Position numbers and translations under genes: made by a program. The notes beneath the pieces were generated by a model. It saw only the letters and a program-made list of their open reading frames with translations. It was not told where the DNA came from and did not search any database. Of a stretch of DNA of 64,000 nucleotides, positions 48,632-58,101 are shown piece after piece; the stretch's first letter is position 1, and each line of letters starts with the position of its first letter. Source of the stretch: VRUE01 sp963703895 (GTDB lineage: Bacteria; Actinomycetota; Thermoleophilia; Solirubrobacterales; 70-9); contig CAVPFX010000003.1 of the NCBI GenBank assembly GCA_963703895.1, positions 496,001-560,000 on the forward strand, in the 5' to 3' direction.

Positions 48632-49375
48632 ATGTCCAACCTCGCCAACCCCATCCGCCCGCTGCTCGTCCTCGCCGCCCTTGCGGCTGTTGCGCTGCCC
48701 GCCTCGGGTTGCGGGACCACCAGCGCCGACCCGGAGCGCGGGCGCATCCTCTTCGTCGAAAAGTGCGGCACCTGCCACACCATGGCCCAGGCCGGAACCA
48801 CAGCGCAGGTCGGCCCCGACCTCGACGGCGCCTTCGCTTCTGCTCGCGAAGCCGGAGAGGGCGGCGACACGGTCGAAGGAATCGTCAAGGCCCAGGTCGA
48901 GTTCCCGCGGCCGAGCAACGACGATCCGGCCGTCTCGATGCCCGCCGACATCGTCACCGGGCAGGACCTCGAGGACGTCGCCGCCTACGTCGGCCTCTAC
49001 GCCGGCGTGCCCGGTGCCGCTCCGCCCAAGGTCCCCGGCGGCCCCGGTGCCCAGGTCTTCGCCAACAACGGCTGCGGTGGCTGCCACACGCTTGCGGCAG
49101 CCAAATCGGGCGGTGTGACCGGCCCCGACCTTGACGAAGTCCTGCCCGGCCAGGACGAAGCGATGGTCGAAGAGTCGATCGTCGATCCGAACAAGGTGAT
49201 CGCCACGGGCTACCCGCCGAACGTGATGCCCGCCAACTTCGGCCAGACGCTCTCCGCCAAAGAAGTCGAAGACCTGGTCAAGTACCTGCTCGAATCGACC
49301 TCGGGCGGCGGCAAGGGCAAGGCGGGCGGCGGAGCACCCCACGGCGGCCCGACGGCCCGCGCCTCCGGCGGCTGA
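48632..49375 (+). CDS. Diheme cytochrome c lipoprotein
   Basis: 247 residues. A lipobox (LALPASGC in VALPASGCGT) marks a membrane-anchored lipoprotein. Two heme c sites: VEKCGTCHTMAQAG and NNGCGGCHTLAAAK, with likely distal Met in VSMPADIVTG and NVMPANFGQ. It would deliver electrons to the aa3 oxidase. The C-terminal tail is Gly/Lys-rich. The gene lies between the oxidase-like operon and heme A synthase. Confidence 0.92.
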   Translation: MSNLANPIRPLLVLAALAAVALPASGCGTTSADPERGRILFVEKCGTCHTMAQAGTTAQVGPDLDGAFASAREAGEGGDTVEGIVKAQVEFPRPSNDDPAVSMPADIVTGQDLEDVAAYVGLYAGVPGAAPPKVPGGPGAQVFANNGCGGCHTLAAAKSGGVTGPDLDEVLPGQDEAMVEESIVDPNKVIATGYPPNVMPANFGQTLSAKEVEDLVKYLLESTSGGGKGKAGGGAPHGGPTARASGG

Positions 49376-49427
49376 GCCTTCCGGCGCGGCTGCGAGCCGC
49401 CGCTGGCATCATCCGCTGAGGCAACTC

Positions 49428-50392
<965 letters not shown>

Positions 50393-50396
<4 letters not shown>

Positions 50397-50788
50397 CGGA
50401 GCCACAAAGTCAACAGGGCGGCAACGACAGCGACGATCACCGCACCGGCAAACCACAGTGAGAAACGGGAGAGCATCGCGTGCAGGCCGATGACCGTTTC
50501 CTGCGTGCGAGCGATCTGATCATGAACCGCATCGAATTTCGCATCCATCTTCGTATCCATCATTTCAAAGCGCCTATCGACGGCTTCAAACCGCTTATCC
50601 ACCGCTTCGAAGCGCTTATCGGCCTTCTCGAAACGCGTTTCCAAGCTCGATTCCAGCCGGTCGAAACGAGCGTTCATTTCGCTGCGCTGCTCGGCGAAGC
50701 CCGCATCCATGCGCCGACCAAGCTCGTCGACCTGGTGCTTGAGGTCGTCCATGCGGTCGTCGGTCCAGCGAGCGGTCATCGACTCCAT
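50393..50788 (-). CDS. Coiled-coil protein with C-terminal membrane anchor
   Basis: 131 residues. A long coiled coil has a near 7-residue repeat (RFEKADKRFEAVDKRFEAVD, then RRFEMMDTKMD) and a C-terminal span (FSLWFAGAVIVAVVAALLTL). An internal ATG at 50779 with GGAG nearby might be used. This resembles DUF1640- or hemolysin XhlA-type membrane coiled coils. Function unknown. Confidence 0.7.
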
Positions 50789-50855
50789 GATGACAGCCTA
50801 GAAGACAGAACGTTTCGTATCTACACCTGAATTTGCCGGACCTGAAGCGAGTCCG

Positions 50856-51506
50856 TCACAAGATTGCACGGTCGGCGCTCAGGTCGACGACGACGTGCGT
50901 GATCGGCAGGTCGATCCGCTCCTTGGCCTTGTCGACGACACCGTGCTCGAGCCAGCGGGAGCGCTCCGGTGGATGGGTCGAGATCACGATCTCGTCAGCG
51001 GAAAAGACGCGCAGGGCGTCCTCGATCGCCATGTTGGGATCGGAGTCGCCGATCTCACCCTTCGCCTTCAGGCCCAGCTGCCGGATCTCGATCAGCGAGA
51101 GCTCCATGCGCTGGCGGGCCAGCTCGATCGCTTTGTCGATGTCCGAGGCCCAGTGATCGGCGCGCGAGGCAGCGAGCGCCGGCGTCACGACCATGACCTC
51201 GGCCTTGCGGCCGTGGCAACGATCCCGGATCTCGTTCAGCAGCGCCTCGCCCTGAACGGTCTCGTTGGCGACGACGAGGAGCCGGAACTTGCCGTCTCCC
51301 CCCTTGGTCAAGGCGACATCACCCGGCAGCGACCCGCGCGCGGCCCGGTAGCCGACTCCAATCCCGAATCCGATCAGCAGGGCCGCCCAGACCACGCCGA
51401 TCACGGGACGCGTCAGCAGCGTCAGGGCGATGACGGAAGCGGCAGCGATCCCGATGACGACAACCCACCTGAACGCATCGGCCTCTGACCTCAGCGGATT
51501 GTGCAT
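50856..51506 (-). CDS. Membrane-anchored universal-stress-like protein
   Basis: 216 residues. Two N-terminal spans (VVVIGIAAASVIALTLLTRP; VVWAALLIGFGIGVGYRAAR) are followed by a UspA-like alpha/beta domain: KFRLLVVANETVQGEALLNE, VMVVTPALAAS, then DEIVISTHPPERSRWLEHGV and PITHVVVD. No nucleotide-binding glycine loop is obvious. A second protein of this type lies at 52153-53028. Confidence 0.68.
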   Translation of the reverse strand: MHNPLRSEADAFRWVVVIGIAAASVIALTLLTRPVIGVVWAALLIGFGIGVGYRAARGSLPGDVALTKGGDGKFRLLVVANETVQGEALLNEIRDRCHGRKAEVMVVTPALAASRADHWASDIDKAIELARQRMELSLIEIRQLGLKAKGEIGDSDPNMAIEDALRVFSADEIVISTHPPERSRWLEHGVVDKAKERIDLPITHVVVDLSADRAIL

Positions 51507-51526
51507 ACCTCTGTTTTACCGCGTAA

Positions 51527-52153
51527 TCAGAGGATGTAAACCGTCGTGTAGACGACGATCCACATCACGTCGACGAAGTGCCAGTAGATACCTGGCACCT
51601 CGACGCCGAGGTGGTCCTTCTCCTCGGGCCCGAAATGGCCGCGGAAGGCGCGGATCGTGGCGAAGCTGAGCAGGCAGAGCCCGACGAAGACGTGGGCGCC
51701 GTGGAGGCCCGTGAGGCTGTAGAAGATCGAGCCGAAGCCGAGGTCGCGGGCGCTGAACCCAAGGTGGACGTACTCGTTGACCTGGATGAAGAGGAAGGTC
51801 ATGCCGAGCAGCCAGGTAAGCACCAGGCCCAGCTTCAGGCCCTTGCGATTGCCACGGCGGATCGACTCCAGCGCGTAGTGGATCGTGAAGCTCGAGGAAA
51901 CCAGGATCGCGGTGTTGATTCCCGCCACCGCGACCGGCAGCTCGTACGGATGAGGTGGCCAGCTGGGTGGATCGACGACGACGCGGAGGAAGAAGTAGGA
52001 AGCGAAGAACGCCCCGAAGAGCATTACCTCGGAGACGATGAAGAGCAGGATCCCCAGCGTCTGCCGGTCGATCCGCGAGCTCTGGTTTGCCTCGGGAGGA
52101 CCGTGGTGCTCCTCGTGGGCGTCGTGCCCCAAGGCGACCGTTGCGCTCTCCAT
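51527..52153 (-). CDS. ctaE: Cytochrome c oxidase subunit III
   Basis: 208 residues with five spans. Family features: RQTLGILLFIVSEVMLFGAF (Glu in the span), then RRGNRKGLKLGLVLTWLLGM, LGFGSIFYSLTGLHGAHVFV and YWHFVDVMWIVVYTTVYIL. This short five-span form is typical where subunit I carries extra spans. Its ATG overlaps the upstream stop. Confidence 0.92.
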   Translation of the reverse strand: MESATVALGHDAHEEHHGPPEANQSSRIDRQTLGILLFIVSEVMLFGAFFASYFFLRVVVDPPSWPPHPYELPVAVAGINTAILVSSSFTIHYALESIRRGNRKGLKLGLVLTWLLGMTFLFIQVNEYVHLGFSARDLGFGSIFYSLTGLHGAHVFVGLCLLSFATIRAFRGHFGPEEKDHLGVEVPGIYWHFVDVMWIVVYTTVYIL

Positions 52154-53028
52154 CAGCTCTCCCCTCCCTCGGCGACAGCGGCGGCGACGACGCCGGCCGG
52201 GCGACCGACCTCGAGGTGCTCGACCGGCTTGTCGGTGATCTCACGGACGCGGCCGATCAGATCGTCCTCGAGCCAGCGCGAGGTCTCACCGGCGAAGGTC
52301 GAGATCAACACCTCGTCGACGCTGTAGTGCTCGATCGCGTTTTGCACCGCGTGAAAGGGGTCGGGGCTCATCGGCTGGCCGGTGGCGTCGATGTCGGCGC
52401 GGTAGAGCTCAGCCAGGGTCGAGGCCAGATCGCGGACGATCTCCGGCTCGGTCACGTCCTCGGTGCGCGGGCAGACGATCGTGTAGCGGTGTGGGTGCCC
52501 GGCGGCACGCTCCTTGAGGCGACCGATCAGATCCGGTGCGGCAACGGTCTGCGTCGCCACCACCAGCGTGTGGCTCTTCTCCCAGCTGACCGAATCGTCG
52601 GAGATCCGCACCGGGATATGCGTGATCTGAACCTCCGGCTCAAAGTGACCTTCTGCCCAGGCGACGAGATCCTTGCGAGTAAATCCAAAGCGCGTCCCGG
52701 CTGCGCAGGAGAGCAACACCTCACCCGGTTCGTGGGCGCGCACCGCGTCATCGAGCGCCAACGAGGGCTCCGGGTCCATTACCTCGCCGACCGATTCGAT
52801 CCCGTACTCGGAGAGAATCGACATCGTCACCTCGACCCGCGCCTTCGCCGCGTCGCGCAGCTCGCCGGCATCGATCAGCTGGCCGACGGCGGGCTGGTTC
52901 TGAGGCGCGGCGACGGCCACGAAGGGGGCCTTCTCGGTCCGCTCCTGCACCGCCGCGAGCAGCTTGCGCCCGCCGGCCACCTCGTTGAGGAAGACGAGCA
53001 GGGGCTTCGCCTCGGAAACGTCGCTCAT
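52153..53028 (-). CDS. Tandem universal-stress-like protein embedded in the oxidase operon
   Basis: 291 residues. Two alpha/beta halves: LLVFLNEVAGGRKLLAAVQE to LLSCAAGTRFGFTRKDLVAW, and SHTLVVATQTVAAPDLIGRL to DEVLISTFAGETSRWLEDDL. The second half resembles the domain of 50856-51506 (ISTHPPERSRWLE versus ISTFAGETSRWLE), so the two genes are related. It sits between subunits III and I with 1-4 bp overlaps, implying a role linked to the oxidase. Function unknown. Confidence 0.65.
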   Translation of the reverse strand: MSDVSEAKPLLVFLNEVAGGRKLLAAVQERTEKAPFVAVAAPQNQPAVGQLIDAGELRDAAKARVEVTMSILSEYGIESVGEVMDPEPSLALDDAVRAHEPGEVLLSCAAGTRFGFTRKDLVAWAEGHFEPEVQITHIPVRISDDSVSWEKSHTLVVATQTVAAPDLIGRLKERAAGHPHRYTIVCPRTEDVTEPEIVRDLASTLAELYRADIDATGQPMSPDPFHAVQNAIEHYSVDEVLISTFAGETSRWLEDDLIGRVREITDKPVEHLEVGRPAGVVAAAVAEGGES

Positions 53029-54935
53029 GCCGAGCCCACCACCGTCGGCTCGGCAGGCGCCGGTTTCTCCTCGACGCTTTCGCCGGGCATGATCGCGTGC
53101 CGCGCTCCGGGCACGCCGAACTCATAAGGGCCGCCGACCACGCGCGGAATCTCGGGGAAGTTGAAGACCGGCGGCGGCGAGGAGACCTGCCACTCGATCG
53201 AGTTGGCGCGCCAGGGGTTGGCTGGGGCGCGGGGACCGAAGCGCCAGCTGACGATCATGTTGTAGAGGAAGACCAGCTGCACGGCGCCGAGGATGAAGGC
53301 GCCGCAGCTGATCAGCAGGTTCCACTCGCCGAATTGGGTCGCGTAGTCGGCGACGCGGCGGGGCATGCCGTCCATCCCGACCCAGTGCATCGGGATGAAG
53401 GTGACCCAGGTGCCGAAGAGCGTGCCCCAGAAGTGGACGCGGCCGAGTTTCTCGTCGTACATCCGCCCGGTCATCTTCGGGAACCAGTGGTAGACGCCGG
53501 CGAAGATCGTGAAGACCGAGCCGCCGAAGAGGACGAAGTGGATGTGGGCGACGATGAAGTAGGTGTCGGAGACGTGGATGTCGATCGGCACCATGCCCAG
53601 CATCACGCCGCTGATGCCGCCGATCGTGAAGGTGACGATGAAGGCGAGCGCGAACAGCATCGCGGTCGAATAGGTATGGATCTTGCCGAAATAGAGCGTG
53701 CCCAGCCAGGAGAAGATCTTGATCCCGGTCGGCACCGCGATCAGCAGCGTCGTGATCATCATCGGCACACGCAGCCAGCTGAACATGCCGGCGACGAACA
53801 TGTGGTGCGCCCAGACCGAGTAGCTGAGGACGACGATCCCGATCAGCGCCAGGGCCATCAGGCGGTAGCCGAAGATCGGCTTGCGGGCGTGGGTCGAGAT
53901 GACCTCGCTGATGATCCCGAAGCCGGGCAGCATCATGATGTAGACGGCTGGGTGCGAGTAGAACCAGAAGATGTGCTGGTAGCTGACCACGTCGCCACCG
54001 CCGGCGAACTCGAAGAAGTTGGTGTGCATGGCGCGGTCGAAGAGGACCATGAACTGGACGCCGGCGATGAAGGGCGTCGCGGCGACGACCAGCAGTGAGG
54101 TCGAGAGGTTGGCCCAAACCAGCAGCGGCATGCGCCAGAAAGTCATTCCGGGCGCACGCATAGTGATGATCGTCACAAGGAAGTTGAGAGCTGTCGCTAT
54201 CGAGGAGGCGCCGGCGAACTGCACGCCGAGGTTGAAGAACGATTGACCCAGCGGAGCGCCGGTCGAGAGCGGGGCGTAACCGGTCCAGCCGGCGTCGAAG
54301 GCGCCGCCGGGAGCGAGGAAGCTGCCGATGAAGAGCAGCCCGGCCAGCGGCAGCATCCAGAAGCTGAGCGCGTTGAGGCGCGGGAAGGCCATGTCCGGAG
54401 CGCCGATCATCAGCGGCAGCACGTAGTTCGCGAGGCCGGCGAAGACCGGGATCACGAAGACGAAGATCATCAGCACCGCGTGGGTGGAGAAGAGGCTGTT
54501 GTAGGTGGCGGCGTCGACGATCTGGGTGCCGGGCTGGGCCAGCTCGGCCCGGATCAGCATCGCCATCAGGCCACCGATGAAGAAGAAGAAGAAGGTGGTG
54601 CAGACGTACTGGATGCCGATCACCTTGTGATCGGTGTTGAAGTGGAAGTAGTCCTTCCAGCTCTTGGCCCCGTGCTGTGAGTGGTCCTCGGGGATCGTCG
54701 GCATGCCGGCGGCCCAGCGCAGCCAGTAATCGAAGCAGCCGAAGCCGAGCAGGAAGCCGAGCGGGCCGGTGATCAGCGGCACGATCACCTGCGGATAGCC
54801 GGTCTGCTCGGTCTGGTAGGCGGGCAGGCCCGAGGCCTTGCGCAGGGCAACGACGAGCGCGAAGCCGAAAGCGGCGCCCAGAATTGCGCCGAGCAGGCCT
54901 CGAATCCAGCCCGGTTGCTTGATCGCAGCCGTCAT
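53025..54935 (-). CDS. ctaD: Cytochrome c oxidase subunit I (aa3, A2-type)
   Basis: 636 residues, with all ligands: His in LFSTHAVLMIF, CuB His plus Tyr in WFYSHPAVYIMMLPGFGIIS, HH in VWAHHMFVAG, and His-x-His in IVAHIHFVLFGG. The helix VI Glu of standard enzymes is absent and a Tyr-Ser pair (YSHP) is present, the hallmark of A2-type oxidases. About 100 N-terminal residues with two extra spans (LLGAILGAAFGFALVVALRK) precede the standard domain. It reduces oxygen and pumps protons. Confidence 0.95.
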   Translation of the reverse strand: MTAAIKQPGWIRGLLGAILGAAFGFALVVALRKASGLPAYQTEQTGYPQVIVPLITGPLGFLLGFGCFDYWLRWAAGMPTIPEDHSQHGAKSWKDYFHFNTDHKVIGIQYVCTTFFFFFIGGLMAMLIRAELAQPGTQIVDAATYNSLFSTHAVLMIFVFVIPVFAGLANYVLPLMIGAPDMAFPRLNALSFWMLPLAGLLFIGSFLAPGGAFDAGWTGYAPLSTGAPLGQSFFNLGVQFAGASSIATALNFLVTIITMRAPGMTFWRMPLLVWANLSTSLLVVAATPFIAGVQFMVLFDRAMHTNFFEFAGGGDVVSYQHIFWFYSHPAVYIMMLPGFGIISEVISTHARKPIFGYRLMALALIGIVVLSYSVWAHHMFVAGMFSWLRVPMMITTLLIAVPTGIKIFSWLGTLYFGKIHTYSTAMLFALAFIVTFTIGGISGVMLGMVPIDIHVSDTYFIVAHIHFVLFGGSVFTIFAGVYHWFPKMTGRMYDEKLGRVHFWGTLFGTWVTFIPMHWVGMDGMPRRVADYATQFGEWNLLISCGAFILGAVQLVFLYNMIVSWRFGPRAPANPWRANSIEWQVSSPPPVFNFPEIPRVVGGPYEFGVPGARHAIMPGESVEEKPAPAEPTVVGSA

Positions 54936-54978
54936 CGGTGGGCGCTCGAGGTCGTGAAGACGGTCATCCGGGCCTCCA

Positions 54979-55770
54979 TTATGCCCCTCCGGCGTCGATC
55001 GGAGTCGGGTTGGTCTCGGTGTCTTGAGCTATCGAGTCGGCCAGCGGCGCCGGGACTTTGTCGGGCAGCGCGGCGACCCATTTGCGGAAGTCAGCAGGGG
55101 TTTCGACCACGACCTTTGCCCGCATCGAAGCGTGGCCGAAGCCGCAGAGCTCGGTGCAGATCAGCTGGTAGGTGCCGAGCTTGTCCGGGGTGACGATCGC
55201 CGTCGTGGTGATGCCGGGGACGTTGTCCTTCTTGATCCGCCACTCCGGCACCCAGAAGGAGTGGATCACGTCCTGGGCGTGCATCTTGAAGTGGACCTGA
55301 CGATCGAGCGGCACGTGCAGCTCGCCCTGCGACCAGACATTGTCCTTGCCGGGGTAACCGAAGCTCCAGGCGTACTGCTGGGAGAAGACGTCGACCGTGA
55401 GCGGGTCATCGACCGGCTTTTCGATGTCGCTGAGCACCGACCAGCTGTAGCCGGCGCCGAAGAGCACGATGATCGTCGGGATCACGGTCCAGGCGATCTC
55501 GAGTTTGGTGTTGCCGTGGATCGGCTCGCCATCGGATTCGTCGCCCGGCTTGGCTTTGAATTTCCAGAGGGCGTAGAAGAGCATCACGACGACCAGCGAG
55601 AAGACGAAGGCCGAGAGGACGATCATCACGTCGAGCAGCTGATCGATCTTCGGAGCAGCCGTCGATGCCTGCTGACCATCCCAGCTGATCGGCAGCATCA
55701 CGGCAGAGATCGCCGCGGTCATCGCAACTGTGGCAGCGAGCATCTTCGCTATCGGGAGGCGGCCGTACAT
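54979..55770 (-). CDS. ctaC: Cytochrome c oxidase subunit II
   Basis: 263 residues. Signal/first span (LAATVAMTAAISAVMLPISW), second and third hydrophobic spans (DVMIVLSAFVFSLVVVMLFY; IAWTVIPTIIVLFGAGYSW), then the cupredoxin domain with DVIHSFWVPEWRIKKD and an intact CuA loop ICTELCGFGHASMRAKV. It accepts electrons from cytochrome c. No heme c domain is attached, so the diheme protein at 48632 may donate. The subunit I gene starts 44 bp downstream. Confidence 0.95.
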   Translation of the reverse strand: MYGRLPIAKMLAATVAMTAAISAVMLPISWDGQQASTAAPKIDQLLDVMIVLSAFVFSLVVVMLFYALWKFKAKPGDESDGEPIHGNTKLEIAWTVIPTIIVLFGAGYSWSVLSDIEKPVDDPLTVDVFSQQYAWSFGYPGKDNVWSQGELHVPLDRQVHFKMHAQDVIHSFWVPEWRIKKDNVPGITTTAIVTPDKLGTYQLICTELCGFGHASMRAKVVVETPADFRKWVAALPDKVPAPLADSIAQDTETNPTPIDAGGA

Positions 55771-55837
55771 GAGGCGGCGGGCATTCTATTGAAGCGACGG
55801 CGGGAAGCTTTCAGCCTCTGGTGACGCCGGCCACTAG

Positions 55838-57235
55838 CTACTCGGGCGCTGGCAGCTCATCCAGTCGACCAGCCCCCGCAGCCAGCACTCCGCGGGCGAC
55901 GCCCTCCCAGCTCCAGAGCCGTCGCGCGGTCTCGACCAGCGCCTCGCGCGCGCCGGCCCGCTCGGCCTCGGGCAGGGCCAGCCAACCATTCAGCCGCGCG
56001 GCAATCGCCTCGACCGCACCCCGCTCGACCGGGAAGGAAGTCAGCCGACCGACCTCACTGGGGAGCGCCTCCATCAGCTGACGGGAGACCTCGAGCATCC
56101 CCGAGTGCCCCGCCGAGACCGGCAGCGCGCCAGCGGCAGCGGCCTCGGCGGCGACCATCCCAAACGCCTCGGGAAAGGTGCTCGGCATCACCAGCGCCTC
56201 GACATCGGGCAGCAGCTCCGCGACCTCGTCGTGCTCGAGCCGGCCGATGAACTCAACTGAGCCAGCGGCAGCTTCAGCCGCCTCGAGATAGCCGGCGGGC
56301 GGATCGGCGAGAAACGCCGAGAGGATCGGCAGCGGCTTCTCCTCCCCGCCCTCGATCCCCCACCCCGCCAGCGCAACCTCCCGCGCGTCGTTGATGTCCC
56401 CCCGCTCCAGCGCTGCCAGCAGCCGCCGCAGCCCGGCCTCATACTCGCCAAACCCGGCGACTTCCAGCTTGACATCAGGGTGCTCTGCGCTGACGAGTGG
56501 CCACGCCGCCAGCAGGAGATCGACACCCTTCGAAACGATCAGCTTCCCAACGAAGACGATCCTCCGGAGGGAGTCGGGGTTGGGTTCACTGGGAACTCCT
56601 CGCGAACGCGAGCCCAGTGAACCCAACCCCGACTCCCGCGGCCGAAACGCCTCCGTATCAACCCCTGGCGGCCCAAGCCGCGTCTTCTCCTTTAGTCCAG
56701 AGACTTCGGGCAAAGCCGCCCAGAGCGACTCGGCGGTGTGACGGGAGCCGACCAGCACGCCCTGGGCCGCCTCCACGCCCTCACGGGCGTAGGGAAGGAA
56801 GCGCGGATGAGGCTTGACCGTGTACTCCAGCGCCGAGCCGTGGATCTTGGCCGCAAACGGGGCGACGTCCGCACGGGCGAGGATCGCCGGGCCCATCACC
56901 AAGTGGTTGGCGAGAGCTACATCGATGCCACCGACGCGCTCCGCGACCGCGCGGACCGCCGCCACGTTGGCCTCGATGTAGCGATCGAGCTCCTCCTCGC
57001 TGAGCTCCGGAAAGGCCTTGACCTCGAAGCCCTCGTAGGGGTCCTTGACGTAGACGGGCAGCAGGCCGTGGATGTCGGGGTTGTGGATCTCGACTCCCTC
57101 GATCCTGGTCTCGCGGTCCTGGCAGAGCAGGTGCACCTCGTGGCCCAGCTTGGCCAGCGCCCGAGCCAGATTGGCGTTGTAGATGTTGCTGCCGGTGCCG
57201 CGCAGCATGTAGCCGTGAAAGACGAGTATCCGCAT
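55838..57235 (-). CDS. Glycosyltransferase family 4 protein
   Basis: 465 residues with GT-B layout: ILVFHGYMLRGTGSNIYNAN at the start, VLVGSRHTAESLWAALPEVS, RIVFVGKLIVSKGVDLLLAA, and the C-terminal EALVMPSTFPEAFGMVAAEA with the donor-binding E-x7-E. About residues 200-223 (ESGLGSLG through PNPDS) are encoded by a 69 bp palindromic repeat, inserted in frame between the two Rossmann domains. The enzyme probably stays functional because the insert falls in the linker. Acceptor unknown. Confidence 0.9.
   Translation of the reverse strand: MRILVFHGYMLRGTGSNIYNANLARALAKLGHEVHLLCQDRETRIEGVEIHNPDIHGLLPVYVKDPYEGFEVKAFPELSEEELDRYIEANVAAVRAVAERVGGIDVALANHLVMGPAILARADVAPFAAKIHGSALEYTVKPHPRFLPYAREGVEAAQGVLVGSRHTAESLWAALPEVSGLKEKTRLGPPGVDTEAFRPRESGLGSLGSRSRGVPSEPNPDSLRRIVFVGKLIVSKGVDLLLAAWPLVSAEHPDVKLEVAGFGEYEAGLRRLLAALERGDINDAREVALAGWGIEGGEEKPLPILSAFLADPPAGYLEAAEAAAGSVEFIGRLEHDEVAELLPDVEALVMPSTFPEAFGMVAAEAAAAGALPVSAGHSGMLEVSRQLMEALPSEVGRLTSFPVERGAVEAIAARLNGWLALPEAERAGAREALVETARRLWSWEGVARGVLAAGAGRLDELPAPE
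56569..56637. repeat. Variable-arm stem-loop family 1, copy C, inside the GT4 gene
   Basis: Perfect 25 bp arms (left arm begins GGGAGTCGGGGTT, ends CACTGGG) surround AACTCCTCGCGAACGCGAG. The loop aligns to copies A and B (AACTCC-CGCGAA-GCG) with a few inserted bases. The 69 bp length is a multiple of three, which keeps the glycosyltransferase frame open. Confidence 0.85.
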
Positions 57236-57267
57236 CGGTTCCGCAGAAGCTATTAGTCTTCGCCGCC

Positions 57268-57531
57268 GTGAACTCGAAGCAGCTCTTCAGGATGCGCGCC
57301 CCGGCCTCAGGCCGCGAGGCCCTCGCCGAGGCCGAACCGGGCCAGGTCTACCTCGACCGCGAGACCGGCGAGGAGATGGCGCCGGTAGCAATGGTCCTGC
57401 CCCTCGCCCCCTCGGCCTCCGCCCTGCCGCGCACTCCGGAGAACCTCCGCGCCTGCCGCCGTTGCGACCAGCTGATCGGCCTAGACGTCAGCGACTGCCA
57501 GTACTGCGGCTTGCGCCAAGAAGCTCTCTGA
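57268..57531 (+). CDS. Zinc-ribbon protein (87 aa)
   Basis: Starts ATG-like GTG at 57268, divergent from the GT4 gene. The end carries CRRCDQLIGLDVSDCQYCGL, a two-CxxC zinc ribbon. The N-terminal half is Ala/Glu/Pro-rich. Its stop codon lies in the left arm of a family 2 repeat (57528-57630). Function unknown. Confidence 0.65.
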   Translation: MNSKQLFRMRAPASGREALAEAEPGQVYLDRETGEEMAPVAMVLPLAPSASALPRTPENLRACRRCDQLIGLDVSDCQYCGLRQEAL

Positions 57532-57630
57532 GGCAGGCGGTCCGGCGCATATCGGCGCGTCCTCACTTGCTTGCCTGCAGAGCACGCAGCGCTCAATGTG
57601 TCCTTGATCTGCTTGGTCCGTCTGCCTCAG
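57528..57630. repeat. Dispersed repeat family 2, copy 3
   Basis: 16 bp arms (CTGAGGCAGGCGGTCC and GGTCCGTCTGCCTCAG) pair with two mismatches. Inside are GCGTCCTCA and TGTGTCCTTG, and flanks GCGCATATCGGCG and CTGCTTGG correspond to GCGCATACCGGCG and CTGCTTGG of copy 2. It forms the 3' ends of the zinc-ribbon gene and the convergent membrane protein gene. Confidence 0.72.
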
Positions 57631-57796
57631 ACGAGGACTCGTGGTGGCGCTTGATCAAGAGGACGAGCGCTATGAAGGCGAACCCGAACAGATAGGCGCC
57701 TCCCGCCCCTGTCCCCGTGATCCCGACGGCCAGCAGAGTAAGGACGCCAACTGCTGGGCCAGCGATCCATACGTTTCCGACAAAACGTTTCATCAT
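57593..57796 (-). CDS. Small membrane protein (67 aa)
   Basis: Two hydrophobic spans (VWIAGPAVGVLTLLAVGITG; AGGAYLFGFAFIALVLLI) and a basic/polar tail whose last residues are encoded in the family 2 repeat, so the C-terminus is probably derived from it. ATG at 57796 overlaps the upstream stop. Confidence 0.5.
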   Translation of the reverse strand: MMKRFVGNVWIAGPAVGVLTLLAVGITGTGAGGAYLFGFAFIALVLLIKRHHESSSEADGPSRSRTH

Positions 57797-58044
57797 TCAG
57801 AGGCTACCTGAACGACGAGCGAAATTGCGTAGAGGCAAATTCCAGCCAGAAAGCCGATTACACCGCCCACCCGGATGGCCCGTTCTCTTCTCCAGGGCGG
57901 CGAACCGACGAAGAGCAGGCCTGCTATCCCCGCGCCCGCCGCTGCCAAGGTAAGCGGCAGGCCCAGCCCGACTCGATCTGGCCAGGGATCTTCAACCTCA
58001 GGGAAAAGAGAGTCGGCAAACAGTTCGAGCGCAAACAGGGGCAC
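57793..58044 (-). CDS. Small membrane protein (83 aa)
   Basis: Two spans (GLPLTLAAAGAGIAGLLFVG; VGGVIGFLAGICLYAISLVV) after an acidic start MPLFALELFADSLF. Overlaps the next gene by 4 bp, so the two are likely co-expressed. No recognised family. Confidence 0.5.
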   Translation of the reverse strand: MPLFALELFADSLFPEVEDPWPDRVGLGLPLTLAAAGAGIAGLLFVGSPPWRRERAIRVGGVIGFLAGICLYAISLVVQVASE

Positions 58045-58101
58045 GCCCGAGACCCTGACCGGGATACGCGCACGGGTGGCGCGCTGAAGATCAAGACTTC
58101 G

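Noticed and set aside
56569..56637. Family 1 repeat as an ordinary transcription terminator
   Set aside because: This copy lies in the middle of an open gene and has no U-run, so termination cannot be its general role.
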